A DNA stretch of 64,000 nucleotides from Bacteroidota bacterium (GCA_023424395.1 JAFADY010000063.1:317354-381353); one strand, 5' to 3'; counted from the first letter of the stretch, positions 24,279 through 33,629 are shown. The notes: generated by a model from the letters alone, not told the origin. Numbers and translations: made by a program.

Positions 24279-27152
24279 ATGACCCCATTCCTCCATCGCA
24301 TAGCGGCCGTATTTTACGAGCAATTCGGCAACGAATTATACAAATACACGTTTGTTTTTCCAAATAAACGTGCCGGTGTTTTCTTTCAGAAATATTTAGC
24401 GGAAATTGCGGGAAAACCCATATTCTCGCCTACAATCCTCACTATTCAGGAATTGTTTGCGATGTTGTCGCCGTATCAACTTGCCGACAGCATCGAAATG
24501 TTGGTGATGCTATATGAGCACTACAAAAGGATCAGCACGGCGGAAGAGTCGTTTGATGATTTTTTGTATTGGGGCGAAATGTTGATCAACGATTTTAACG
24601 ATGTGGACAAACATTTAGTCGATGCCCAACAATTATTCAAAAACATTCACGACCTAAAGTCGTTAGATGGTGATATGTCGTATCTCACGCCCGAACAAAT
24701 AAACGCCATACGGCGTTTTTGGACGAATTTCATGCCCGTGGAAGGCAACGATACCAAACAGAAATTTCAGGAAACGTGGCAGATACTATTTGAACTGTAT
24801 TCGTCTTTTCGTGCAGAACTGCACGAAAAAGGCTATGCCTACGAAGGCATGATGTTTCGTGAAGTAGCCGAAAGGGCCAAAGAGAAAGGAAATTTTGAGT
24901 TCAAGACTGCAGGTTTTATTTTCGTGGGGCTGAACGCCCTCACGCCATCGGAAATGCTGTTGATGAAATACCTGAAAAATATAGGTAAAGCTGATTTTTA
25001 TTGGGACTACAATTCACCTCAGGTGCGCGATGAGCAAAACCGCTCATCGATGTGGGTGAAAGATAACCTGTTGCGCTTTCCCTCTAAATTCTCGGTCGAT
25101 GATGCGCAGAAAGATACCGGAAAACCCATCGTAGAACTCGTCGGAATTCCATCGGCGGTGGGGCAGGCAAAGCACGTCACACGAATTCTTTCGGAGCTTA
25201 TAGACAAAAAATACATTACCAATGCCAACCAAGCCATTAATACCGCCGTAGTGCTGCCCGATGAAAATTTGCTGCTTCCAATTCTGTATTCCATTCCGCA
25301 GGAAATAGGAAAAATAAATGTGACGATGGGTTACGGTCTGTCGCACTCCTCGGTGGCAAGTTTGGTGGACAATATCGCCGACTTGCAGCGCAACCTGCGA
25401 AAATCGGGTGGCGAGAACGCGTTTTATTACCGCTTCGTGATGGCGCTGCTTAATCACCCGCTATTGATTACGATCGCTAAAACAGAGACGGAAGAATTGA
25501 AGTCGCATATCCTAACTCGCAACCGAATAATGATTACGGAGTCAGAAATTCCCGATCATCCGTTGCTGAAACTCATTTTTCGCCCCATCAACGATTGGAG
25601 GGAGGCATTGGATTACCTGAAAGATATTCTTTCGCATGTGTATAGCGCTCTCACGCAGGAAAAGCACGACGAAAACGACGAGGAGAGGAGCGCGAAACCC
25701 ACCGACCTTGAGCGCGAATTTATTGTGCAATATTACAAGACCATCACCCGATTGAACGATACGTTACGTAATGCGAAGCACCTTTCGGTAGAAACGTATT
25801 TCCGTTTATTGAAGCGGCTTTCACAAAGCATCAGCGTATCGTTTAGTGGCGAACCGCTGTCGGGATTACAGATAATGGGCGTGTTGGAAACGCGCGTGAT
25901 CGATTTCGAAAACCTGATCATTCTTTCCATGAACGAAGGCGTTTTTCCGCTTAAAAATCCTACGAATTCATTTATACCTTACACCTTACGAAAAGGTTTT
26001 GGGCTGCCCACTTACGAGCATCAGGACAGCACGTACGCGTATCACTTTTACCGGATGATCAGCCGCGCAAAGCGCGTGTTTATGCTCTACGACACACGTG
26101 CTGAAGAGATGCAGACAGGCGAGGTGAGTCGTTATTTTTATCAGTTGAAGTATTTGTACAACGACTTTTTCGATATCCGCGAGCGCGTGGTTACGTACGA
26201 CGTATCGGTGCCCGAAACGCCTCCGGTGTCTGTATCCAAAACGTCCGGAGTGATGCAAAAGCTCAACGCTTTCAGAGCGGGGAACGAACGTTCGCTGTCG
26301 GCATCGCTCATTAACAACTACGTCAACTGCCCGCTGCAATTTTATTTCACGGCGGTTGAGGGGCTTTCGGAAGAAGACGAAGTGCGTGAGTCGGTGGAAG
26401 CGGATGTGTTTGGCTCAATTTTTCACCGCGTGATGGAAACCATTTACAACCGTTACAAAGGACAAACGGTTACGCCCAATGTCCTTTCGGAGATCGCTAA
26501 AAACGATGCGTATTTAACCGAACTGATCAACAAAGCCTTTGCACGGTATTATTTTAAGGATGAGGAAAATCCGAAGCCGTTGCAGGGACAGCATTATTTG
26601 GTGGGCGAGATTTTGCGCAGTTATGTGAAACAAACATTGCAGGCCGATAAACAGTTTACTCCGTTTGAATACGTAGGTTCGGAGTTCAAATTTAATACGC
26701 CGTATCGCGCAAGCGATGAGTTAACGGTCAATTTTAAGGGCATTATCGATCGCATAGACAGGGTGGGGAATTCTTACCGCATTATCGATTACAAAACCGG
26801 AACGGGTGCCACGGATTTCAAAACCATTGAGCAGCTATTTGATGCATCGAAAGAGAAACGTCCGTATCAGATCTTGCAGATTTTTGTGTACGCGCTCTTC
26901 TACTTAAAAGAGAATCCGGCGAAAAGCGTGATTCCGACAATTTATTACCTTCGCTCCATTTTTAAGGACTTCGATCCTTCCGTTTCGTGCAACAATCACC
27001 CCATTAAAGATATTTCGATTTTCATGGATGAGTTTACGGAGCGTTTTAACAACACTTTAGTCGACATTTTTAATCCCGAAATTCCTTTTTCGCAAACACA
27101 AAACGAAAAAAATTGCGAGTGGTGCGCGTTCAAGGAGATTTGTAACCGATAG
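24279..27152 (+). CDS. AddB-like PD-(D/E)XK nuclease with Fe-S cluster
   Basis: A 957-residue protein of the AddB/RecB-nuclease group, expected to process double-strand DNA ends for recombination, likely with a UvrD-type helicase encoded elsewhere. The N-terminus has the degenerate helicase motif TFVFPNKRAGVFFQKYLAE. The C-terminal nuclease has DRIDRVGNSYRIIDYKTG, the PD-(D/E)XK core. Four cysteines fit an AddB-type [4Fe-4S] cluster: one in NYVNCPLQFYF and three in NCEWCAFKEIC at the end. No helicase partner gene is present here. Other Bacteroidota have this single large exonuclease-like protein annotated only as a PD-(D/E)XK family member. Confidence 0.85.
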   Translation: MTPFLHRIAAVFYEQFGNELYKYTFVFPNKRAGVFFQKYLAEIAGKPIFSPTILTIQELFAMLSPYQLADSIEMLVMLYEHYKRISTAEESFDDFLYWGEMLINDFNDVDKHLVDAQQLFKNIHDLKSLDGDMSYLTPEQINAIRRFWTNFMPVEGNDTKQKFQETWQILFELYSSFRAELHEKGYAYEGMMFREVAERAKEKGNFEFKTAGFIFVGLNALTPSEMLLMKYLKNIGKADFYWDYNSPQVRDEQNRSSMWVKDNLLRFPSKFSVDDAQKDTGKPIVELVGIPSAVGQAKHVTRILSELIDKKYITNANQAINTAVVLPDENLLLPILYSIPQEIGKINVTMGYGLSHSSVASLVDNIADLQRNLRKSGGENAFYYRFVMALLNHPLLITIAKTETEELKSHILTRNRIMITESEIPDHPLLKLIFRPINDWREALDYLKDILSHVYSALTQEKHDENDEERSAKPTDLEREFIVQYYKTITRLNDTLRNAKHLSVETYFRLLKRLSQSISVSFSGEPLSGLQIMGVLETRVIDFENLIILSMNEGVFPLKNPTNSFIPYTLRKGFGLPTYEHQDSTYAYHFYRMISRAKRVFMLYDTRAEEMQTGEVSRYFYQLKYLYNDFFDIRERVVTYDVSVPETPPVSVSKTSGVMQKLNAFRAGNERSLSASLINNYVNCPLQFYFTAVEGLSEEDEVRESVEADVFGSIFHRVMETIYNRYKGQTVTPNVLSEIAKNDAYLTELINKAFARYYFKDEENPKPLQGQHYLVGEILRSYVKQTLQADKQFTPFEYVGSEFKFNTPYRASDELTVNFKGIIDRIDRVGNSYRIIDYKTGTGATDFKTIEQLFDASKEKRPYQILQIFVYALFYLKENPAKSVIPTIYYLRSIFKDFDPSVSCNNHPIKDISIFMDEFTERFNNTLVDIFNPEIPFSQTQNEKNCEWCAFKEICNR

Positions 27153-27164
27153 GAGTTGATAAAT

Positions 27165-27599
27165 TTATCGTTTTTTTTCAAAGAATTCTTTCATCAGTAT
27201 AACACACTCGTCTGTCATCACTCCGGCAGTAACGGTGGTTTTTGGATGCAGCAGAAAGGAAGAAATGCGTGAATATCCGCGTTTTTCATCGGCTGCACCG
27301 TAAACGATGCGCGAAATTTGCGACCATCTGAGCGCCCCGGCGCACATGGGGCAAGGCTCTACGGTTACATACAAAGTGCAGTCTGTTAAATATTTTCCTC
27401 CCAATACATTTGCCGCAGCGGTTATGACTTGCATTTCGGCGTGCGCCGTAACGTCGTTGAGTGTTTCTGTGAGATTATGCGCTCGGGCAATTATCCGGTT
27501 TCCCGCAACAACTACCGCTCCAACAGGCACTTCGTCTTCATCAAATGCCTTTTGCGCTTCTCGCAACGCTTGTTGCATAAAATAATTATCGTCCAACAT
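27165..27599 (-). CDS. tadA: tRNA-specific adenosine deaminase
   Basis: Zinc enzyme that converts A34 to inosine in tRNA-Arg(ACG). The 144 residues hold the deaminase set: HAEMQ with catalytic Glu and a zinc His, then PCPMCAGAL with two zinc cysteines. MQQALREAQKAFDEDEVPVGA and the C-terminal FFEKKR fit the TadA/CDA family. A guanine deaminase is the main alternative, but HAEMQVI and the length favour TadA. It is convergent with the AddB-like gene 12 bp away. Confidence 0.92.
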   Translation of the reverse strand: MLDDNYFMQQALREAQKAFDEDEVPVGAVVVAGNRIIARAHNLTETLNDVTAHAEMQVITAAANVLGGKYLTDCTLYVTVEPCPMCAGALRWSQISRIVYGAADEKRGYSRISSFLLHPKTTVTAGVMTDECVILMKEFFEKKR

Positions 27600-27640
27600 T
27601 TTATATTGTGAGTCTAAAATCTAAGATCGTGTATCGTGAA

Positions 27641-27868
27641 TTATCTTCTCATTTCATTTTCCTCAAAAAGCGTAGGATAATCCTGATCCATGTTTTTGAG
27701 AATGTGATTCAACACCGTTTCGCGAAACCAACGCGATCGATTGGTGATTTTGTATTTTTTAAGATAAAAATGGATGAGGTCGTATTCTTCATCGTTCAGC
27801 ATAAATTCTGCTTTTTTTGTACGCGGTTTGGGACGATGGAGAAGATTATACTTTTTTGTTTTCATCAA
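27641..27868 (-). CDS. small ribbon-helix-helix-like protein
   Basis: A 75-residue basic protein. RTKKAEFMLNDEEYDLIHF followed by NRSRWFRETVLNHIL gives the strand-helix-helix pattern of ribbon-helix-helix DNA-binding proteins. It ends in the acidic tail DYPTLFEENEMRR. I recall similar short proteins in other Bacteroidales but cannot name a family. It lies 41 bp upstream of tadA on the same strand and is divergent from yraN. A DNA-binding role is inferred. An overlapping plus-strand frame is a shadow. Confidence 0.6.
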   Translation of the reverse strand: MMKTKKYNLLHRPKPRTKKAEFMLNDEEYDLIHFYLKKYKITNRSRWFRETVLNHILKNMDQDYPTLFEENEMRR

Positions 27869-27962
27869 CGGAAATTGAAAAACGTTCGGAAATGCCTGTC
27901 AGCTTTCTCTTTCACGATACAAAAAAACAAAATATTTTCACCAAAAAGAAGAATTAACACCG

Positions 27963-27970
27963 TAATTTTG
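27963..27970 (+). promoter_or_regulatory. -7 promoter element for yraN
   Basis: TAATTTTG, a match to TAnnTTTG, 39 bp before the ATG at 28010. It sets the yraN start at that ATG, since the long upstream frame lies before the promoter. Confidence 0.6.
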
Positions 27971-28009
27971 TATTTTTACACACGTTATGTGGTTTTTTCG
28001 CGGAAAATT

Positions 28010-28372
28010 ATGGCCGATCACAACGATTTAGGAAAAAAAGGAGAAGATGCGGCGGTAGTAATGCTGAAATCGAAAAACTACCGTATCGTGGAACGGAATT
28101 GGATGTTTCATGGTTATGAGGTGGATGTGATTGCCGAAAACGAAGAGTTTTTTGTTTTTGTGGAAGTAAAAACCCGAACATCGGTACAATGGGGAAATCC
28201 CGAAGATTTTGTAGGCAAATCGCGCATGCGGCGCATGATTCAGGCTGCCGACCATTATCTTATTGAGAAAGACATCGAAAAACCCGCCCGGTTCGATATT
28301 GTCGGCGCGGTTTGGAATGGGCGCGATTTTGAATTGGAGCACATTGAAGACGCTTTTTTGGCATTTATGTAG
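28010..28372 (+). CDS. yraN: YraN/UPF0102 family endonuclease-like protein
   Basis: A 120-residue protein of the UPF0102 family with a PD-(D/E)XK-like core: HNDLGKKGEDAAVVML, GYEVDVIAENEEFFVFVEVK, then RTSVQWGNPEDF. The Glu, Asp, Glu and Lys residues of the fold are all present. The family often lies beside ribonuclease HII genes and may act in DNA uptake or repair; its role is unsettled. The start is chosen as ATG 28010 because the frame open upstream has no family similarity and a promoter lies just before. Length is normal for the family. Confidence 0.9.
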   Translation: MADHNDLGKKGEDAAVVMLKSKNYRIVERNWMFHGYEVDVIAENEEFFVFVEVKTRTSVQWGNPEDFVGKSRMRRMIQAADHYLIEKDIEKPARFDIVGAVWNGRDFELEHIEDAFLAFM

Positions 28373-28411
28373 GAGAGGCTGTGTCAAAATAAAAATCGAT
28401 ACTCAAATTTG

Positions 28412-28525
28412 TCTCCCGATAACTATCGGGAGAATGGATCCGCCAGCGGGCGGAGGAATGAAGTATCTAAAACTTTTGGAAAAATAGATTCTTCACTGCG
28501 TTTAGAATGACAAATGAAACAGATG
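28412..28525. repeat. palindromic dispersed element upstream of the MmcQ-like gene
   Basis: TCTCCCGATA/TATCGGGAGA (28412-28433) is a perfect 10-bp inverted repeat with a 2-base loop. CCGCC AGCG GGCGG follows at 28440-28453. Then comes GATTCTTCACTGCGTTTAGA, a sequence type often seen as dispersed repeats in bacterial genomes. The 188-bp spacer holds no other feature. Confidence 0.55.
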
Positions 28526-28560
28526 TGATACTTTTAATACGCCCTCTTTAGGGAAAGTTT

Positions 28561-28923
28561 ATGAATATAGAAGAACTTTTTGATTTCTGTTTATCGATTC
28601 CCGCCACCGAAGCAACCACGCCTTTTGATGAGGTAACCATTGTGATGAAAGTAATGGGCAAGATGTTCGCGCTCATCCCCACCGATGTGGAACGATTGAG
28701 TATCTCGTTGAAGTGCGACCCCGAAAAAGCCGTACAATTACGCGAAAAATACGTGTGTGTTGAGCCGGGATTTCACATGAATAAATCGCTTTGGAATACG
28801 ATTTACATTACGGGCGAAATGCCGGCCAATGAATTAAAAAAATGGATACGCCACTCGGTGGACGAAGTGATAAAAAAATTACCCAAAAAACAACAACAGC
28901 AATATTATGGAATATCTCAATGA
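28561..28923 (+). CDS. MmcQ/YjbR family protein
   Basis: A 120-residue protein of the MmcQ/YjbR family (CyaY-like fold, proposed DNA binding). It has the family's opening MNIEELFDFCLSIPATEATTP, the block FALIPTD, then LKCDPEKAVQLREKY and MNKSLWNTIYI. Its function in cells is not established. It overlaps the start of birA by 17 bp, so the two are translationally coupled. No promoter is clear, since a dispersed repeat fills the upstream spacer. Confidence 0.88.
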   Translation: MNIEELFDFCLSIPATEATTPFDEVTIVMKVMGKMFALIPTDVERLSISLKCDPEKAVQLREKYVCVEPGFHMNKSLWNTIYITGEMPANELKKWIRHSVDEVIKKLPKKQQQQYYGISQ

Positions 28924-29662
28924 AAACAGGCAGACTATCAGGATCGAGGAAACCGAATCTACAAACACATATCTGAAAAATCTCGTTAGAGAAGAACGGC
29001 CCGAAGAGGGTTCGTTGGTCATTGCCGATTTTCAGTCCGGAGGACGGGGACAGATGGGCAATTCGTGGTTTTCCACGAAAGGCGACAATTTGTTGTTCAG
29101 CCTATTGATCTATCCGAAAACGGTAAAGGCAAACGAGCAGTTTATTATTTCGCGCATAGCCTCGCTCGCGATAAAAAATACGCTCGATCAATTTACGGAT
29201 GACATTCGCATAAAATGGCCCAACGATATTTACTGGCAAGACAAAAAAATAGCCGGAATACTTATCGAAAACGATTTACAGGGCGATCGCATTGATAACT
29301 CCGTCATCGGAATCGGCATAAACATCAATCAGCAAATGTTTCCGTTCGAATTGCCTAATCCCGTATCATTACGCCAAATTACGGGTGCGCAGCACGATAA
29401 AGGCCAAATTTTGGATATTTTTATGCGCGAGTTTTTTCTTCTGTATCGCGAAATGCAAAATGGTGCTATCACGGGGATTGAAGATGAATATATGTTGGAT
29501 TTATATCGCGTGAACGATTACTTTTGGTTCGAAGATGCCAATGGGCGTTTTCAGGCAAAAATAGACAATGTTTTGCCATCGGGTCATTTGATATTGAGAA
29601 CGTTGGATATGGAAAAAGAACGCAAATATGCTTTCAAAGAAGTACAATTTGTAATGAAATAG
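28907..29662 (+). CDS. birA: biotin-[acetyl-CoA-carboxylase] ligase
   Basis: Attaches biotin to the carrier protein of biotin-dependent carboxylases. The 251 residues include ESTNTYLKNL, the ATP and biotin loop GGRGQMGNSW, and KWPNDIYWQDKKIAGILIE. There is no N-terminal helix-turn-helix, so this is the short form that does not repress biotin genes. The C-terminal small domain is present. The start overlaps the preceding MmcQ-like gene by 17 bp in another frame. Confidence 0.93.
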   Translation: MEYLNENRQTIRIEETESTNTYLKNLVREERPEEGSLVIADFQSGGRGQMGNSWFSTKGDNLLFSLLIYPKTVKANEQFIISRIASLAIKNTLDQFTDDIRIKWPNDIYWQDKKIAGILIENDLQGDRIDNSVIGIGININQQMFPFELPNPVSLRQITGAQHDKGQILDIFMREFFLLYREMQNGAITGIEDEYMLDLYRVNDYFWFEDANGRFQAKIDNVLPSGHLILRTLDMEKERKYAFKEVQFVMK

Positions 29663-29665
29663 AAA

Positions 29666-29824
29666 ATGGCAAGAATCCGAAAACTCATAGGTGAAAAATG
29701 TTTTCTTTCGCCAATTTGCCTCACCGATGCCGAAATCTATACGCATTGGCTTAATCTTGAGATAACAATAATGATTGATATTATTTTCATGGATATTTTA
29801 ACGTCAAACTTTTACAAAGAATAA
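29666..29824 (+). pseudogene. truncated GNAT N-acetyltransferase remnant
   Basis: A 52-codon frame, MARIRKLIGEKCFLSP then ICLTDAEIYTHWLN, matches the N-terminus of RimJ/RimL-type acetyltransferases. The rest of the enzyme is absent: the frame ends in LTSNFYKE and a stop, with no acetyl-CoA site. It lies 3 bp after birA and just before pyrH. It is best read as a decayed or 3'-deleted gene. Confidence 0.6.
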
Positions 29825-29834
29825 CTTTACAAAT

Positions 29835-30542
29835 ATGAAATACAACAGAGTACTTTTAAAACTTAGCGGTGAGTCGCTCGCGGGAGAAAAAAAAACAGGC
29901 ATCGATGAAATTCGTTTGGAAGAATACGCCGAACAACTGAAAGAAGTTGCGCAAATGGGCATTCAAATAGGAATCGTTATAGGCGGTGGAAATATTTTCC
30001 GTGGACTGAGCGGTTCCCAAAAAGGTTTCGACCGCGTAAAAGGCGATCAAATGGGAATGCTTGCAACTGTGGTTAACAGTTTGGCATTGAGTTCGGCTCT
30101 CACGTCTATCGGACAAAAAAACCGCGTTTTCACTTCCATCCGCATGGAGCCTGTGGGCGAATTATACAGCAAATGGAAAGCCATTGAAGCGATGGAGAAC
30201 GGCGAAATAGCCATTCTTGCCGGTGGCACCGGACTTCCGTTCTTTACAACCGACACCACATCGGCGCTTCGCGGCATTGAGATTGAAGCCGATGTTATGC
30301 TAAAAGGCACGCGCGTGGATGGCGTTTATACAGCTGATCCCGAGAAAGACCCTTCGGCAACCAAATTCGAAACCATTTCGTTCGATGAAGTGTACGACCG
30401 CGGACTTAAAGTAATGGACTTGACCGCGACAACCATGTGTAAGGAAAACAACCTTCCCATTGTGGTTTTCGATATGGATTCGCCCGGAAACCTGAAAAAA
30501 GTGTTGAGTGGGGAAAATATTGGAACGGTGGTACACCTTTAA
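29835..30542 (+). CDS. pyrH: UMP kinase
   Basis: Phosphorylates UMP to UDP in pyrimidine nucleotide synthesis. The 235 residues carry the amino-acid-kinase motifs LKLSGESLAGE, IVIGGGNIFRGL, GGTGLPFFTTDT and TRVDGVYTADP. Length is standard for the bacterial hexameric enzyme. It precedes frr on the same strand, the usual pyrH-frr neighbourhood, but here with its own spacer and a separate frr promoter. No SD is visible. Confidence 0.96.
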   Translation: MKYNRVLLKLSGESLAGEKKTGIDEIRLEEYAEQLKEVAQMGIQIGIVIGGGNIFRGLSGSQKGFDRVKGDQMGMLATVVNSLALSSALTSIGQKNRVFTSIRMEPVGELYSKWKAIEAMENGEIAILAGGTGLPFFTTDTTSALRGIEIEADVMLKGTRVDGVYTADPEKDPSATKFETISFDEVYDRGLKVMDLTATTMCKENNLPIVVFDMDSPGNLKKVLSGENIGTVVHL

Positions 30543-30625
30543 TTAAGATTTGCTATTTTTATGTTGCGTTTTAGCGAAAAAATTGCGACATGAGCCTGAA
30601 AACGCTCCGTTTAAAATATTTTCAC

Positions 30626-30633
30626 TATTTTTG
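30626..30633 (+). promoter_or_regulatory. -7 promoter element for frr
   Basis: TATTTTTG, a match to TAnnTTTG, 29 bp before the frr ATG. Confidence 0.55.
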
Positions 30634-30661
30634 CTAACAGAACAACCAAAAATAACACATT

Positions 30662-31219
30662 ATGGATATTTCGACAATTAAAAAAGATGCCGAGGAAAAA
30701 ATGCAAATGACCCTCGAATTTTTGGAAGAAACTTTTTCGCGCATCCGCGCGGGACGTGCCAATCCGCATATTCTGGACGGTGTACGCGTGGAATATTACG
30801 GCAGCCATGTGCCATTATCGAACGTAGCCACCATTAGCACGCCTGACGCGAAAACCATTCTGGTGCAGCCGTGGGAAAAACCCATGCTGAAAGTGGTGGA
30901 GAAAGCCATTATGGACTCCGATGTAGGTATCACGCCCGAAAACAACGGAGAAGTAATTCGCCTTGGAATACCTCCGTTAACCGAAGAGCGCCGTAAGCAA
31001 TTGGTAAAGCAAACCAAAAATGAAGCCGAAGATGCCAAAATCAGCATCCGTAATTCACGTCGCGAAGGTATCGACGAGGTGAAAAAAGCGGTAAAAGACG
31101 GCATGCCCGAAGATATGGGCAAGGATGGCGAAGCGGAACTGCAAAAACTCCACGATAAATACATTAAAAAAGTGGACGAAATGTTTTCCGGAAAAGAAAA
31201 AGAAATTCTTACCGTGTAA
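30662..31219 (+). CDS. frr: ribosome recycling factor
   Basis: Releases 70S ribosomes from mRNA after termination. The 185 residues match RRF along their length: SRIRAGRANPHILDGVRVEY, ISTPDAKTILVQPWEK, GEVIRLGIPPLTEERRK and the C-terminal helix ending HDKYIKKVDEM. Length is exactly typical. The rsgA start codon follows immediately at 31220, so the two genes are coupled. A promoter lies upstream at 30626. Confidence 0.97.
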   Translation: MDISTIKKDAEEKMQMTLEFLEETFSRIRAGRANPHILDGVRVEYYGSHVPLSNVATISTPDAKTILVQPWEKPMLKVVEKAIMDSDVGITPENNGEVIRLGIPPLTEERRKQLVKQTKNEAEDAKISIRNSRREGIDEVKKAVKDGMPEDMGKDGEAELQKLHDKYIKKVDEMFSGKEKEILTV

Positions 31220-32188
31220 ATGACAATGAGCGAGGGGCCAAAGGCTGAGAGCGGAGTGCATAGAGTTAAAGGGCTGGTGATAAAAAATACCGGCAATAAT
31301 TATCTGGTAAGAACCAACCACGGAACAGATATTTCAGGTTTGGCAAAAGGAAATTTCCGTCTCAAAGGCATTCGCAGCACGAGTCCGGTTGTGGTGGGCG
31401 ATATTGTTTATATGGATGTAAACCCCGATGGATCGGCGTTCATCACCGATATCGAAGACCGCAAAAACTACATAGTACGCCGCGCTTCAAACCTCTCAAA
31501 ATATGCACACATTCTCGCCGCTAATATCGATTTGGCGCTACTTTGCATAACCGTTCGTTATCCCGAAACTACAACCACATTTATAGATCGGTTTTTGGTT
31601 ACGGCAGAAGCTTATAGCGTGCCCGTGTGCCTCGTTTTCAATAAAACCGATCTGTATGACGAGGAAGATACCGATTATTTGAACGCGTTGATAAATCTAT
31701 ATTCCGTTGTAGGTTACAAATGTTTGAAAACATCGGTAACAAAAGGGGAAGGCATCGACGAGATTAAAGAACTTGCCGCAGGCAAAGTAACGTTGCTGGC
31801 CGGGCATTCGGGCGTGGGGAAATCGAGTATCGTGAATGCTTTGCAGAAAAATGCGGTACAAAAAATTGGCAAAATATCCGATTATCATAACAAGGGAATG
31901 CACACGACCACATTTTCGGAAATGATTGAGATGGATGGCGGTGGTTTCCTTGTCGATACGCCGGGGATTAAAGGATTCGGAACAATCGATATGGCCACGG
32001 GCGAAGTTTCGCATTATTTTCCCGAAATTTTCCGCTTTTCCGAAAAGTGCCGTTACTACAACTGTCTTCACATCAACGAACCCAATTGTGCCGTGCTCAA
32101 AGCTTTGGACGAACATTACATCAGCGAAAGCCGCTACAAATCTTACCTGAATATTCTGGAAGATGTGGATAGTGGAAAATATCGGTAA
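31220..32188 (+). CDS. rsgA: ribosome small-subunit-dependent GTPase A
   Basis: Circularly permuted GTPase that matures the 30S subunit. The 322 residues have an N-terminal OB fold, then G4 NKTD (141-144) before G1 GHSGVGKS (195-202) and G3 DTPG (246-249), the permuted order. The C-terminal zinc finger has Cys277, Cys282, His284 and Cys290. The ATG directly follows the frr stop; a later in-frame Met3 could also serve. The match is complete and length is normal. Confidence 0.96.
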   Translation: MTMSEGPKAESGVHRVKGLVIKNTGNNYLVRTNHGTDISGLAKGNFRLKGIRSTSPVVVGDIVYMDVNPDGSAFITDIEDRKNYIVRRASNLSKYAHILAANIDLALLCITVRYPETTTTFIDRFLVTAEAYSVPVCLVFNKTDLYDEEDTDYLNALINLYSVVGYKCLKTSVTKGEGIDEIKELAAGKVTLLAGHSGVGKSSIVNALQKNAVQKIGKISDYHNKGMHTTTFSEMIEMDGGGFLVDTPGIKGFGTIDMATGEVSHYFPEIFRFSEKCRYYNCLHINEPNCAVLKALDEHYISESRYKSYLNILEDVDSGKYR

Positions 32189-32208
32189 TTAACTATTCGA
32201 TTTCTTGT

Positions 32209-33627
32209 ATGAGTAGCATCTTGATCACCATCCTCGAAATTCTTTACATAATAACAATTGTGAGCGTTATTATTGTGGTTATTTCGGAAAACAGAAATCC
32301 TGTAAAAACACTTTCGTGGATGATGGTGCTCATTTTCTTGCCCGTCATTGGTTTAGTATGGTACTTGATTTTCGGTCAAGACATTACCAAAAAACAAGTT
32401 ATCTCAAAACGTATGTACAGCAAGCTCAAAAAACGCCCGCTCGATGAGATCGGTGCCATGGAAGAATTTGCTTACCCCAAAGAGCACGCAAATCTGATCC
32501 GGTTATTAAAAAATTTCGATCACACTCCTTTGCTTGGGGGTAATGACGTACAATTTTTTACCGAAGGCGAGGCTAAGATCAACAGCCTGATCCGAGATAT
32601 AGAAAATGCGGAGCAGCATATTCATATTGAATATTACGTTATTGAAGACAAAGAGGTAGGGGAGAGGTTAAAAAACGCGTTGATCCAAAAATCATTACAA
32701 GGAGTAGAAGTTAGATTGATTTACGATAGTTTCGGCTCGCGTAAAATAAAGAAAAAGTATTTTGAGGACTTGCGCAAAGCCGGAATAGAGGCAGAACCTT
32801 TTCTGAAACTTGTTTTCCCGATCCTAACATCGCGGATAAATTTCCGCAATCATCGCAAAATGGTGATCATTGACGGTAAAATAGGTTATTTGGGAGGAAT
32901 GAATATTGCCGACAGATATGTAAAAGGGTGTAGTTGGGGCGTTTGGCGCGATACGCATGTGAGAATTATAGGAAAAGGCGTGCAAGGGCTGCAATCCATC
33001 TTTCTTATCGATTGGTACTTTGTGAGTCAAACGCTTATAACTGCGCGTAACTATTTTCCCGAGCTGGAGAAATACGGCGAAATAGCCATGCAGACCGTAA
33101 ACAGCGGGCCAATGAGAGAAGACCGCGAAATTTCGCATGGCATATTACAGGCAATTTACGATGCCAATAAAAGCATCTATATACAAACTCCTTACTTTGT
33201 GCCGCCCGATTCTATGGCGCAAGCGTTACAGGCAGCTGCTATTCGTGGCGTAGATGTGAGGGTGATGATGTCGGAAAAATCGGATGTTTATCCGGTTCAA
33301 CTCGCTTCGAATTCTTTCGTGAAAAGTATGTTACAGAATGGAGTGAAAATGTACAGATACCAAAAAGGATTTTTACACTCGAAATTGATGGTGTTCGACG
33401 ATTCGCTCACGCTGATAGGTTCGGTAAATTTCGATTCACGCAGTTTTGAACAAAACTTTGAAGTGGAGGGTTTTATTTATGATCGTGATGTGGCGCAAAA
33501 AGCCAACGCTATTTTTTTAGAAGATCAGCGTTATTCGCAAGACCTTTCATTGAAAGAATGGTTGAAACGGCCGCGGGCCGCTCGATTTTTCGAATCGCTG
33601 ATGCGTTTATTTGCACCGTTGATATAA
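32209..33627 (+). CDS. cls: cardiolipin synthase
   Basis: Inner-membrane phospholipase-D-family enzyme that joins two phosphatidylglycerols into cardiolipin. The 472 residues start with two membrane helices (about 5-25 and 37-57). Two HKD motifs follow: HRKMVIIDGKIGYLGG near residue 220 and HSKLMVFDDSLTLIGSVN near 395. The ordering, spacing and length match bacterial ClsA/Cls. It lies 20 bp after rsgA and 2 bp before aroK, so all three may share a transcript. Confidence 0.95.
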   Translation: MSSILITILEILYIITIVSVIIVVISENRNPVKTLSWMMVLIFLPVIGLVWYLIFGQDITKKQVISKRMYSKLKKRPLDEIGAMEEFAYPKEHANLIRLLKNFDHTPLLGGNDVQFFTEGEAKINSLIRDIENAEQHIHIEYYVIEDKEVGERLKNALIQKSLQGVEVRLIYDSFGSRKIKKKYFEDLRKAGIEAEPFLKLVFPILTSRINFRNHRKMVIIDGKIGYLGGMNIADRYVKGCSWGVWRDTHVRIIGKGVQGLQSIFLIDWYFVSQTLITARNYFPELEKYGEIAMQTVNSGPMREDREISHGILQAIYDANKSIYIQTPYFVPPDSMAQALQAAAIRGVDVRVMMSEKSDVYPVQLASNSFVKSMLQNGVKMYRYQKGFLHSKLMVFDDSLTLIGSVNFDSRSFEQNFEVEGFIYDRDVAQKANAIFLEDQRYSQDLSLKEWLKRPRAARFFESLMRLFAPLI

Positions 33628-33629
33628 AT

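Noticed and set aside
27608..28009. N-terminal extension of yraN (frame open from 27608)
   Set aside because: It precedes the likely promoter, has no family similarity and overlaps the small RHH-like gene on the other strand.
30796..31296. 166-codon minus-strand frame across frr and rsgA
   Set aside because: Its Ser-rich product mirrors the frr codons on the opposite strand; both plus-strand genes are certain.
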